Shown piece after piece: positions 7,675 to 16,161 of a stretch of DNA of 64,000 nt. Location of the stretch: assembly GCF_050699935.1 (NCBI RefSeq), contig NZ_JBOHGB010000003.1, positions 62,001-126,000 on the forward strand. The letters run 5' to 3'. The stretch's first letter is position 1; every line of letters starts with the position of its first letter. This stretch comes from Actinophytocola sp050699935 (GTDB taxonomy: Bacteria > Actinomycetota > Actinomycetes > Mycobacteriales > Pseudonocardiaceae). The position numbers and the translations under genes are program-made. Under the pieces are notes generated by a model. The model was given only the letters and a program-made list of their open reading frames with translations. It had not been told where the DNA came from and did not search any database.

Positions 7675-8985
7675 GTGACCTGGCAGGAGGAGCTGAGCCA
7701 GCTAGACGGTGCGCTCGCATCTGGCCAGATCTCGGCGGACGACTACCGGCGGGAACGCGAGCGGATCCTCGCCATGGCGACAGGTGGTACTCCGCAGGGT
7801 GGTACTCCGCAGGGTGGTACTCCGCAGGGCGGTGCCCCGCAAGGTGGTGCCCAGCAGACTCCACCCAGTCCGGGCCAGGGCAGTGGTCCGGTCAACCGCG
7901 GGCAGGACGCCTTCCCGCCGCCGTTCAAGTGGACGACCGAGCGACCGAGCGAGCCCCCGCCCGCCCAGCCGCCGCAGCAGCAGGGTGGTGACGACGTCAC
8001 CCAGGCCGTGCCGAGCGCGTCGAACGCGGAGAAGACGCAGATCGTCTCCAACTCGACGGACAGCACGCAGATCGTCGACATGAACGACACGGCCAGCAAG
8101 GGCCCCGGCCCGAGCTTCGGCGACCGCACGCAGTACGTGCCGCAGGTGCCGCCCTCGCCCCCGCAGGGCATGCCGGCCCAGCAGTGGCAACAACAGCAGG
8201 GACAGCATCAGGGACAACAGGGCCCACCGCCGCAGGGCACCTGGGGCCCGCAGCAGTCGACGCCGCCGTGGGAGGAGCAGGAGGAGCTGGTACCGCCGTG
8301 GGCCGGCTACCAGGCGCAGGGCGCCGAGGTGTTCGACACCGACAAGCCCCCGGGGCGCGGCAAGGCGTGGGCGATCGTCGGCGTGGTCGTGCTGCTGCTG
8401 GTCATCGCGGGCGGCGTGCTGTTCCTGACCGTGTTCAAGAAGGACGACACGTCCGCACAGCCCGGCGGTCCGCAGCCGACGGAGACCTCCGAGAAGCCCT
8501 CGCCGCCGACGTCGGAGGAGCCCGAGCCGTTCGGCCCGCTGTACGTGCCGGAGGGCACGACCTCGGGCGGCAAGACCTACTCGGCGGCGGAGCTGGCCAA
8601 GTCCAAGGCGCTGCCGACGCCGGACAAGGTGCTGCTCAAGCAGGCCGGCATCTCCGAGGCGCGCTCGGTCGTCGTGGTGAACGAGTCGACGACGATCAGC
8701 CTGTGGTCCTTCGGCACCAACGACCCGCCCCAGCTCGCCGAGGACATCACGACCGACCAGCGCCGGTTCGGGTACAAGCAGGTCAAGGGCGGGGCCGTGG
8801 AGGGCGTCAAGGTCTACACGTCGACCCAGGAGAGCTCGAGCCGCACCGTGTACGTCTACCGCGCGCACTACACCAACGGTGACGACGTGATCCGGGTCGA
8901 GGCGTTCGCTACCGGCAAGGACCAGGCGAAGACGCAGTTCGACGCCGTGTTGGAGGCCCAGCTCGAGCTCACCCCGCCCGAGTAG
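7675..8985 (+). CDS. Single-pass membrane protein with WQxEL N-terminus, GGTPQ repeats and TQxV motifs
   Basis: 436 residues from GTG 7675, preceded by AGGAGG at 7662-7667. The N-terminus (TWQEELSQLDGALASGQIS then ADDYRRERERIL) matches the paralogue at 3638. Residues 37-61 are five GGTPQ-type repeats; the Gln/Pro-rich linker holds four TQxV sites (TQAV T109, TQIV T121, TQIV T131, TQYV T152). A TM helix spans about 231-254, followed by an outer domain of ~180 residues. It starts 125 bp from the divergent AT3 gene. Function unknown; layout fits a sensor or scaffold whose cytoplasmic part is phosphorylated (inference). Confidence 0.83.
   Translation: MTWQEELSQLDGALASGQISADDYRRERERILAMATGGTPQGGTPQGGTPQGGAPQGGAQQTPPSPGQGSGPVNRGQDAFPPPFKWTTERPSEPPPAQPPQQQGGDDVTQAVPSASNAEKTQIVSNSTDSTQIVDMNDTASKGPGPSFGDRTQYVPQVPPSPPQGMPAQQWQQQQGQHQGQQGPPPQGTWGPQQSTPPWEEQEELVPPWAGYQAQGAEVFDTDKPPGRGKAWAIVGVVVLLLVIAGGVLFLTVFKKDDTSAQPGGPQPTETSEKPSPPTSEEPEPFGPLYVPEGTTSGGKTYSAAELAKSKALPTPDKVLLKQAGISEARSVVVVNESTTISLWSFGTNDPPQLAEDITTDQRRFGYKQVKGGAVEGVKVYTSTQESSSRTVYVYRAHYTNGDDVIRVEAFATGKDQAKTQFDAVLEAQLELTPPE
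7783..7857. repeat. 15-bp tandem repeat, five units, coding GGTPQ
   Basis: Three identical units of GGTGGTACTCCGCAG (7783-7827) followed by two diverged units (7828-7857). They lie in frame within the membrane-protein gene and encode GGTPQ, GGTPQ, GGTPQ, GGAPQ, GGAQQ. The identity of the first three at DNA level points to recent slippage expansion, so copy number may vary between strains. Confidence 0.92.
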
Positions 8986-8993
8986 CCGAACCA

Positions 8994-9944
8994 GTGGCGG
9001 AGACGGAGACGGTGACGACGGTACCCGGGCGGTCGGTGGACGACGCGACGCCCAGCTCCATCAGGGTCGCCGTCGTGTTGTACGAGAACGCCCTCGACGA
9101 GATGTGGCGCTGCCTGCGGTCGCTGGTCCGCGGTGTCGAGCGGGCGGGCGAGGACCCGAGGACGGCGCCGAACGTGGTCACGATCAGCGTCGGCGACTGC
9201 TCGGGCGGACCGGTGATCAAGGAGGCCGACCTGGCCGCGCTGCGCGCGATGGCCGAGCACCGGGCGAGCGTCGACTACACGTGGTTCGGCCGCAACCTCG
9301 GGCACAGCGCCGGCTGCAACACGCTCGCCGAGGACGCGCCCGAGGACGCCCTGCTGTTCCTCAACCCGGACTGCTACGTCTCGCCGCGGATGATCGCCCG
9401 GCTGCTGTCGGCCATGCGCGACCCGCTGGTGGCCGCCGTCGACGCCCGGCAGATCCCGTGCGAGCACCCGAAGTGGTTCGACCCGGTGACCGGCGAGCAG
9501 AGCTGGGCCAGCGGCGCCTGCCTGCTCGTGCGCACGCCGTGGTTCCGCGAGGCCGGCGGGTTCGACACCGACGCGTTCCCGTCCTACGTCAACGACGTCG
9601 ACCTGAGCTGGCGGCTGCGGCTGGCCGGCGGGCGGGTGGTGCACCAGCCGAACGCGGTGGTGTTCCACGACAAGCGGCTGGTCGACACGGCCACCGTGGC
9701 GCCGACCCAGATCGAGCTGTACGAGGGCCTGCTGGGCCGGCTGCTGCTGGCCACCCGGTACGCCCGCGACGACGTGGTCGAGGAGACCATCGAGCTGGTG
9801 ACCGCGCACGGCAGCACCGAGCAGCAGCGCGCGGTGGCGGAGTTCGAACGCCGGCGGCGGGACCGGTCGCTGCCGGCTCCGCTCGCGGGTGCGGACCGGG
9901 TCGCCGACTTCACCGACGGCGAGTACGGCCGGCGACGGTTCTGA
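8994..9944 (+). CDS. Family 2 glycosyltransferase (rhamnosyltransferase-like)
   Basis: 316 residues from GTG 8994, 8 bases after the previous stop. The GT-A fold opens with IRVAVVLYENA at 23-33. GRNLGHSAGCN near 97-107 is the conserved N-x-G-x-x-x-G-x-N region, ALLFLNPDCYVSP holds the metal-binding acidic site, and SGACLLVRTPWFREAGGFD plus NDVDLSWRLRLAG contain the catalytic ED/DVD-type residues of WbbL/RfbF-like transferases. There is no TM segment, so it acts at the inner membrane face on a lipid-linked acceptor. The donor sugar is unknown. Confidence 0.86.
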   Translation: MAETETVTTVPGRSVDDATPSSIRVAVVLYENALDEMWRCLRSLVRGVERAGEDPRTAPNVVTISVGDCSGGPVIKEADLAALRAMAEHRASVDYTWFGRNLGHSAGCNTLAEDAPEDALLFLNPDCYVSPRMIARLLSAMRDPLVAAVDARQIPCEHPKWFDPVTGEQSWASGACLLVRTPWFREAGGFDTDAFPSYVNDVDLSWRLRLAGGRVVHQPNAVVFHDKRLVDTATVAPTQIELYEGLLGRLLLATRYARDDVVEETIELVTAHGSTEQQRAVAEFERRRRDRSLPAPLAGADRVADFTDGEYGRRRF

Positions 9945-9974
9945 CGGGTTCGGACGGGTGCTGAGGACGGCCAG

Positions 9975-11711
9975 TTGAGCAACTACGAGTTCGAGTTCAC
10001 CGAGCGCGGCCCGTACGGCGCCGCGGTTCGGCTGCTGCGGGACACGGACCTGCACGACAAGCTCGTGCTCGACCTCGGTTGTGGCTCGGCGGCCGTCGCC
10101 GCGCCGCTGCGCCGGCTCGGCGCGCGCTACGTCGGCGTGGACGTCGACGAGGACTCGGTCGCGAAGCTCGCCGACCAGGGCTTCGAGGCGCACCATGCCG
10201 ACCTGGCCGGGCCCGGGCTGCCGGACACGCTGCGCACGATCATCGCCGGCCGGCCGCTGGCGGCGGTGCTGTGCCTGGACGTGCTGGAGCACGTCACCGA
10301 GCCGGCGCTCGTGCTGACCGCGCTGGCGGACGTGACCGGGACGCATCCGGGTGTCGAGCTGGTCGTGAGCATCCCGAACGTCGCGCACCGCGACATCGCC
10401 AGGAGACTCCTGGTCGGCGAGTGGGAGACGACGGACTCGGGGCTGCTCGACCGTACGCACGTGCGGTTCTTCACCGACCGGACGCTGACCGAGCTGATGT
10501 CGGGCACGGGCTGGTACGAGTCGGCCCGGCTCGACTTCCCGCTGGAGGAGTCCGACCAGCACCGCGCCGGCCACCCGGCGTTCGAGCCGGCGACGAACCT
10601 CGGCGCCTACCTCGACCACGTGCGTCGCGGCGCGGACGAGTTCGGCGTGGTCAACCAGTTCGTGCGGCGCTACCACCGGGGCTCGCCGCGGGTCGCCGAG
10701 CAGGTCACCGACGCCGGCACGCCGTTCGTCAGCATCGTGCTGCGGACCCAGGGCCGCCGGCCGGAGACGCTGACGGACGTGCTGTGCTGCCTGGCCGCGC
10801 AGACCTGCCTCGACTTCGAGGTCGTCCTGGTGGTCCACGACTCGACCCGCATGACGGCCGTGCGCGAGCTGGTCGACGAGTTCGAGGGCAACATCGCGCA
10901 GCGGGTGCGGGTGGTGTCCTGCGACGGCGGCACCCGCGGGCGGCCGGCGAACGCGGGCCTGCGGGAGGCGATCGGCGAGTACCTGGTCTTCCTCGACGAC
11001 GACGACCTGGTGACGGCCGACTGGGTGGAGAACATCCGCACGAACGCGCGGACGCACCGGGGCATGGTCGTGCGCTGGTGGGCCGCGGAGCAGAAGCGCC
11101 GGCACGGCAAGGGGGACGAGCTCGCGTCGCACGTGGCGGTGGGCCCCATGACCCCGACGTACGCCACGAGGTTCGACCTGGCGCGCCACATCCGCCAGAA
11201 CGAGACGCCCTTCCACTGCTTCGCCTTCCCCCGTTCGCTGGTCGACCTGGGCTTCGCCTTCAACGAGGCGCTGACCGTCTGCGAGGACTGGCAGTTCCTG
11301 GTGCGCGCGGCGTCCGTGTGCGGCGTGGTCGACACCGGGCGGATGACGAGCATCTACAACAAGTGGGCGGACAACACGTCGGCGCAGGCGGCGTCGGCGC
11401 AGGAGTGGTTCGCGATGCGGTCGGTGGCGCACATCGCGCTCGACGAGCAGCCGCTGCTGCTGCCGCCGGGCTCCGCTCGCGCACTGGACCGGACGCTGGA
11501 GAAGGTGGAGACGCAGGAGCGCTGGATCGCGAAGCTGGAGGACGACCTGGCCGCCACGCGGCTGGCGCTGGCGGACCTCCAGGAGGTGTCGAACAACGCC
11601 CACCACGCACTGGACGAGCTGCGCTCCTCGACATCGTGGAAGTTCAGCGCCCCCCTGCGGCTGGTGGGCGCGGCCGGCCGCAGGATCCTCGGCCTGGTCC
11701 GTCGCCGCTGA
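9975..11711 (+). CDS. Bifunctional SAM methyltransferase - GT2 glycosyltransferase fusion with C-terminal coiled coil
   Basis: 578 residues from TTG 9975. Residues 1-225 are a class I methyltransferase (VLDLGCG at 31-37, LCLDVLEHV near 98-106). Residues 248-440 are a GT-A domain (FVSIVLRTQGR, then FLDDDDLVTADW near 336-347 with the metal-binding Asp cluster). Residues about 500-555 form a heptad-rich coiled coil, and the end carries STSWKFSAPLRLVG, the SW-x-x-x-x-P-L-R motif found at the ends of many surface-polysaccharide glycosyltransferases. The fusion suggests sequential sugar transfer and methylation on one scaffold, possibly as a chain-length or capping enzyme (inference). It ends the surface-glycan block. 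Confidence 0.85.
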   Translation: MSNYEFEFTERGPYGAAVRLLRDTDLHDKLVLDLGCGSAAVAAPLRRLGARYVGVDVDEDSVAKLADQGFEAHHADLAGPGLPDTLRTIIAGRPLAAVLCLDVLEHVTEPALVLTALADVTGTHPGVELVVSIPNVAHRDIARRLLVGEWETTDSGLLDRTHVRFFTDRTLTELMSGTGWYESARLDFPLEESDQHRAGHPAFEPATNLGAYLDHVRRGADEFGVVNQFVRRYHRGSPRVAEQVTDAGTPFVSIVLRTQGRRPETLTDVLCCLAAQTCLDFEVVLVVHDSTRMTAVRELVDEFEGNIAQRVRVVSCDGGTRGRPANAGLREAIGEYLVFLDDDDLVTADWVENIRTNARTHRGMVVRWWAAEQKRRHGKGDELASHVAVGPMTPTYATRFDLARHIRQNETPFHCFAFPRSLVDLGFAFNEALTVCEDWQFLVRAASVCGVVDTGRMTSIYNKWADNTSAQAASAQEWFAMRSVAHIALDEQPLLLPPGSARALDRTLEKVETQERWIAKLEDDLAATRLALADLQEVSNNAHHALDELRSSTSWKFSAPLRLVGAAGRRILGLVRRR

Positions 11712-11806
11712 TCCCGGCGCCGCACCACGCCGACCGCCGGCACGACCGGCCGAACGCCCGCCGGGAAACTACGGTGGACCCTGGGCGACCGCACGGGAGG
11801 TCCACT

Positions 11807-14641
11807 GTGGACACGAAAGCTCTGGAACGCCGGCTGGCCGGGGCCGTCTCCGGGCCGGTCCACTTCGACGCCGGCACGCGTGCGCTGTACACAATGGACG
11901 CCTCGAACTACCGGCAGGTGCCGCTGGCCGTCGTGATCGCGGCGGACGCGGACGACGCGGTGGCGGCGGTCGCCGCGGCCCGCGAGTTCGGGGTGCCGAT
12001 CGTCCCGCGCGGCGGTGGCACGAGCCTCGCCGGCAACGCGACCGGCGGCGGCCTCGTGCTGGACCTGTCCCGCCTGGACACGATCGAGGAGATCGACCCG
12101 GTTGCCCGCACCGCCCGAGTCGGGCCCGGCGTCGTCCTCGACGACCTGCGTGCCGCGGCCGCGGGGCACGGCCTGACGTTCGGCCCGGACCCGTCGACGC
12201 ACAGCCGCTGCACGCTCGGCGGCATGATCGCCAACAACTCGTGCGGCGCGCACTCGGTCGCCTGGGGCACCACGCTCGACAACGTCGTGGAGCTGGACGT
12301 CCTGCTCTACGACGGCACCCGGCTCACGGTCGGCCCGACCACGGCCGAGGAGCTCTCCCGACTCGCGGCGGCGCCGGGCCGGGTCGGCGAGATCCACACG
12401 GCGCTGCGTGACCTGGCGACCGGCAACCTCGCCCGGCTGCGCACCGAGCTCGGCCGGCTCGGCCGGCAGGTGTCCGGGTACCCGCTGCACCAGCTGCTGC
12501 CCGAACACGGTCACGACATCGCGAAGGCGCTCGTCGGCACCGAGGGCACCTGCGTGGTCGTGCTCGGCGCGACGGTGCGGCTGGTCGGAGTCCCGGCGGC
12601 GCGGGCGCTGCTGGTGCTCGGTTTCGGTGACGACGTGGCGGCGGCCGACGCGGTGCCGGCGATCCTGCCGCACCGCCCGCTGACCGTGGAGAGCATGGAC
12701 GAGCGGATCCTCGCCCTGCGCGACGCCCGAAGCTCCGAGCGCCGGCCGGTCCTGCCCGACGGCGGCGCGTGGCTGTTCGTCGAGGTCGGCGGCGACGACC
12801 TGGCGTCGGCCTCCGACGCCGCGACCGCGATCGCCGAGCGACTGGGCGTCCCGCACGGCATGTACACCGAGCCGGCCGTGCGGCGTTCGCTGTGGCGGCT
12901 GCGCGAGGAGGGGTCGGGCATCTCGACCCGGATGGCGGACGGCTCGGAGGCGTGGCCCGGCTGGGAGGACACGGCCGTCCCGCCCGAGCGGCTGGGCGCC
13001 TACCTGCGGGAGCTTCGCGCGCTGCTGGGGCGGCACGGGCTGCGCGGGCTGACGTACGGGCACTTCGGCGAGGGCTGCGTCCACATCCGCATCGACTGGG
13101 ACCTCACGCACCGCGATGGCGTCGCGGCGTACCGGCGGTTCGTCGAGGAGGGCGCGGACCTCGTCGTGCGGCACGGCGGCACGTTGTCCGGCGAGCACGG
13201 CGACGGCCAGGCACGCGCGGAGCTGCTGCCCCGGATGTACTCGCCGACCATGATCACGCTGTTCTCGCGGTTCAAGGCGATCTGGGACCCGGAGGGGCGG
13301 ATGAACCCGGGCATGATCGTGAGCCCGTTCGGGATCGACGAGAACCTGCGGTTCGCCGCGGTCGAGCCGCTGCCGGCCACGCTGTCGACCGGCACGGAGT
13401 TCCGCTACCCGCACGACGGCGGGGACTTCGCGCAGGCAATGCGGCGGTGCGTCGGGGTGGCGAAGTGCCGCGACCGCGGTGCCGACGGGGCGGTGATGTG
13501 CCCGAGCTTCCGGGTCACCGGCGAGGAGCGGCACTCGACGCGCGGCCGGGCGCGGCTGCTGTACGAGATGCTCGCCGGCGAGGTGATCACCGACGGCTGG
13601 CGGTCCACCGAGGTGCGCGACGCGCTCGACCTGTGCCTGTCCTGCAAGGGGTGCGCGAGCGACTGTCCGGTCAATGTGGACATGGCGACGTACAAGGCGG
13701 AGTTCCTGCACCACCACTACGCGCGCCGGGTGCGCCCGGCAGCGCACTACTCGATGGGCTGGCTGCCGCTGTGGCTGCGGCTGGCGTCCCAGACGCCGCG
13801 GCTGGCGAACGCGTTGATGTCCGGACGCGGTCCGGCGGGCGTGCTCAAGCGGCTCGGCGGGATCGCCCCGCAGCGCTCGCTGCCGAGGGTCGCGCGCACG
13901 CCGTTCACGCGGTCCTTCCTGGCCGGCGAACACGGCCGGCGCGTGGTGCTGTGGCCGGACACGTTCACGAACTTCTTCGCGCCGTGGATCGGTGCGGCCG
14001 CGGTGCGCGTGCTGCGGGCGGCCGGGTTCGAGCCGCTGCTGCCGAGCGGGTCGGTGTGCTGCGGGCTCACGTGGGTGTCGACCGGGCAGCTCACGGTGGC
14101 GCGCCGGGTGATGCGGCGGAGCCTGCGCGTGCTGGGACCGGAGATCGACGCGGGCACCCCGGTGGTCGGCCTGGAACCGAGCTGTCTGTCCGCCCTGCGC
14201 GGCGACGTCCCGGAGCTGACCGGCGACCGGCGCGCCGAGCGGCTGGCGGCGCGGAGCCACACGCTGGCGGGTTTCCTGGCGGCGTACGCACCCGGGTGGG
14301 CCCCGCCGGCCGAGCCGCGGACGGCGATCACCCAGGTGCACTGCCACCAGCACGCCACCCTCGGCTTCGACGCCGACGCGGCACTGCTGGCCCGGGCCGG
14401 CGTGGACGCCAGGCGGTTGCCGGCCGGCTGCTGCGGGCTGGCCGGCAACTTCGGCTTCGAACGCGGCCACTACGAGGTGTCCCAGGCCCTCGCCGAGCAC
14501 ACCCTGCTCCCGGCGGTCCGCGAGGCCGCCCCCGACACCCTGGTCGTAGCGGACGGCTTCAGCTGCCGAACCCAGATCGAGCAGGGCAGCGACCGCCACG
14601 CCGTGCACCTGGCCGAAGTCCTGGCCGCCACCCTCAGCTGA
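11807..14641 (+). CDS. FAD/Fe-S 2-hydroxyacid dehydrogenase fusion (YdiJ / GlcD-GlcF type)
   Basis: 944 residues from GTG 11807, with GGGAGG at 11795-11800. The N-terminal PCMH-type FAD domain contains PIVPRGGGTSLAGNATGGG (about 65-83) and GGMIANNSCGAHS; an FAD-oxidase C-terminal domain follows, including HFGEGCVHIRID. From about 545 a ferredoxin-like segment has CVGVAKC and CLSCKGCASDCP (4Fe-4S ligands), and two CCG motifs (SVCCGLTW near 750, AGCCGLAGNF near 875) mark the GlcF/HdrB-like half. The closest described type is E. coli YdiJ, a D-2-hydroxyglutarate dehydrogenase of about 1018 residues. It oxidises a D-2-hydroxyacid and passes electrons to a carrier. The substrate here is not certain. 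Confidence 0.88.
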   Translation: MDTKALERRLAGAVSGPVHFDAGTRALYTMDASNYRQVPLAVVIAADADDAVAAVAAAREFGVPIVPRGGGTSLAGNATGGGLVLDLSRLDTIEEIDPVARTARVGPGVVLDDLRAAAAGHGLTFGPDPSTHSRCTLGGMIANNSCGAHSVAWGTTLDNVVELDVLLYDGTRLTVGPTTAEELSRLAAAPGRVGEIHTALRDLATGNLARLRTELGRLGRQVSGYPLHQLLPEHGHDIAKALVGTEGTCVVVLGATVRLVGVPAARALLVLGFGDDVAAADAVPAILPHRPLTVESMDERILALRDARSSERRPVLPDGGAWLFVEVGGDDLASASDAATAIAERLGVPHGMYTEPAVRRSLWRLREEGSGISTRMADGSEAWPGWEDTAVPPERLGAYLRELRALLGRHGLRGLTYGHFGEGCVHIRIDWDLTHRDGVAAYRRFVEEGADLVVRHGGTLSGEHGDGQARAELLPRMYSPTMITLFSRFKAIWDPEGRMNPGMIVSPFGIDENLRFAAVEPLPATLSTGTEFRYPHDGGDFAQAMRRCVGVAKCRDRGADGAVMCPSFRVTGEERHSTRGRARLLYEMLAGEVITDGWRSTEVRDALDLCLSCKGCASDCPVNVDMATYKAEFLHHHYARRVRPAAHYSMGWLPLWLRLASQTPRLANALMSGRGPAGVLKRLGGIAPQRSLPRVARTPFTRSFLAGEHGRRVVLWPDTFTNFFAPWIGAAAVRVLRAAGFEPLLPSGSVCCGLTWVSTGQLTVARRVMRRSLRVLGPEIDAGTPVVGLEPSCLSALRGDVPELTGDRRAERLAARSHTLAGFLAAYAPGWAPPAEPRTAITQVHCHQHATLGFDADAALLARAGVDARRLPAGCCGLAGNFGFERGHYEVSQALAEHTLLPAVREAAPDTLVVADGFSCRTQIEQGSDRHAVHLAEVLAATLS

Positions 14642-14649
14642 CCGCCGAG

Positions 14650-14658
14650 TTGTCCACA
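14650..14658 (+). promoter_or_regulatory. Isolated DnaA-box-like sequence TTGTCCACA
   Basis: An exact TTGTCCACA, the DnaA box preferred in Streptomyces and Mycobacterium, sits 8 bp after the flavoprotein stop. A near-copy ATCCACAG follows 13 bp later. It lies in a convergent intergenic gap, so a regulatory role is not obvious and chance is possible. Confidence 0.3.
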
Positions 14659-14735
14659 ACAGACCCAGCCATCCACAGCAAGCCCACGACCACACCGTCA
14701 TGTCAGCCCCCACAAGTAGACTGGCGTGGTGGGGT

Positions 14736-14758
14736 GGCCCCCGGAGAGGGTGGGGGCC
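14736..14758. terminator. GC-rich hairpin between convergent genes
   Basis: GGCCCCC (14736-14742) and GGGGGCC (14752-14758) form a 7-bp stem with a 9-base loop in the gap between the flavoprotein gene (+) and the histidine kinase gene (-). There is no U-tract on either side, as is common for actinobacterial terminators. It could serve both strands. Confidence 0.5.
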
Positions 14759-14763
14759 GCGGA

Positions 14764-16161
14764 TCACGGGGTGGCGAGTGGCTGGGTCGCGTCGTGTCCG
14801 TGTGGTGTCAAGGGAAGCGACACCGTGAACCGGGCGCCGCCCTCGGGTGCCCGGCCGGCATCGATCATGCCGCCCATGCGGGTCACCAGGCCGTGGACCA
14901 GGGCGAGGCCGATTCCCGTGCCCACCGGCCGGACGCCCTCGTACCGCGCGTGCAGCACGCCCCGCTCGAACGCCCGCCGGTAGTCCTCCTCGGACAGGCC
15001 CGGGCCGCCGTCGCGTACCTCGAGCACCGCCGCGCCCGGTGCGTACCGCAGCGCCAGCACGATCGGCGCGCCCGCGGGCGTCACCCGCAGCGCGTTCTCC
15101 GCCAGCCCGTCCACCACCTGCCGCAGCCGGCGCGGGTCCGTGCGCACGGGTACCGGGTGGTCCGCTGCCTCGACCGAGAACACCACCCCGGCGGCGGCGC
15201 AGCGCGCGTGCCACACCTGCACCGACTCGGCCAGCAGGTCGGTCAGGTCCACGTCCACGATGTCCAGCCGGTAGTCGTCCGAGCCGAGCCTGGCCAGGTC
15301 CAGCAGGTCCGACACCAGGCGGTTCAACCGACCGGCCTCCTGCCCGATCACCTGGCCGACCTCGGGCACCTCGTCGCCGGTGACCACGCCGTCCGCCAGC
15401 GACTCGGCGAAGCCCGTGACCGCGGTCAGCGGCGTGCGCAGCTCGTGCGAGACCGACAGCAGGAACTCCCGCTGCCGCGCCTCGCTGTACGCCAGCGCGT
15501 TCGCCAGCGCGTTGATCGACTCGCCGACCTCCACCAGCTCGCGCGGCCCCTCCGGCGGCACCCGCAGGTCGCGCCGGCCGTGGCTCATCGCGGAGGCCAC
15601 CGCCGCCGTGCGGCGCAGTGGGCCGGACAGGCGCCCGGCCAGCAGCCAGCCCGCGGCGGCCGCCGCGAGCAGCCCGACGCCCAGCGCGAACACCACGTTC
15701 CTGATCAGCCGCCGGCCGGTGCCCTCGGCGAACGCCACCTTCCCGACGAGCGCGATGGCGATCCGGCCCTCGACCGCCCGGCCCTCGACCAACAGCATCT
15801 CGCCGTCGACGCGCGCGCTCCCGTGCAGCGGCCGCTCCGCGGTGACGCGGGACAGCCCGGCCCGCCGCGCCGCCACCACCGCCGCCTCGTCGGTGCCGGC
15901 CAGCCCGCCCGCCGCCCCGCGCCGGACCACCGCGACGTCCTGCCCCTCGAGAATCTCGTTGAGCCGCCCGGCGAGCAGCCGCGTCTGCGCCAGCTGCGCG
16001 GCGATCACGTCGGCCTGGTCGGCCAGCGTCTGCTGGGTGATCTCCCGCGACGACGTGGTCACCAGCCGCACCGAGATCGCGCCGGCGACCAGCGCCATCA
16101 CCCCGGCGACGGCCAGGCACAGCGCCGTGGTCCGCACCACGAGCGACGACGGGCGCCTCAC
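14764..16161 (-). CDS. Two-component sensor histidine kinase
   Basis: 465 residues. TM1 spans about 9-31, an extracytoplasmic sensor of ~115 residues follows, and TM2 lies at about 147-170 with a HAMP domain after it. The HisKA helix has the phosphorylated His near 239 in SVSHELRTPLT. The HATPase domain has the N box (ENALRVTP), DGGPGLSEEDYRRAFERGV (G1/F region) and GTGIGLALVHGLV (G2). It overlaps the response-regulator gene by ATGA-type coupling at 16158-16161. The upstream operon partners are two exported proteins of unknown function, which may be its signal inputs or targets. Confidence 0.93.
   Translation of the reverse strand: MRRPSSLVVRTTALCLAVAGVMALVAGAISVRLVTTSSREITQQTLADQADVIAAQLAQTRLLAGRLNEILEGQDVAVVRRGAAGGLAGTDEAAVVAARRAGLSRVTAERPLHGSARVDGEMLLVEGRAVEGRIAIALVGKVAFAEGTGRRLIRNVVFALGVGLLAAAAAGWLLAGRLSGPLRRTAAVASAMSHGRRDLRVPPEGPRELVEVGESINALANALAYSEARQREFLLSVSHELRTPLTAVTGFAESLADGVVTGDEVPEVGQVIGQEAGRLNRLVSDLLDLARLGSDDYRLDIVDVDLTDLLAESVQVWHARCAAAGVVFSVEAADHPVPVRTDPRRLRQVVDGLAENALRVTPAGAPIVLALRYAPGAAVLEVRDGGPGLSEEDYRRAFERGVLHARYEGVRPVGTGIGLALVHGLVTRMGGMIDAGRAPEGGARFTVSLPLTPHGHDATQPLATP

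Noticed and set aside
10079..14641. Very long open frame spanning the fusion gene and the flavoprotein gene
   Set aside because: The first ~1700 bases are an out-of-frame shadow of the methyltransferase-GT2 gene. The true flavoprotein starts at GTG 11807 with a good ribosome site.
11354..16120. Long minus-strand frame covering 4.8 kb
   Set aside because: It is antisense to the flavoprotein gene and out of frame with the histidine kinase. This is typical of high-GC shadow frames.
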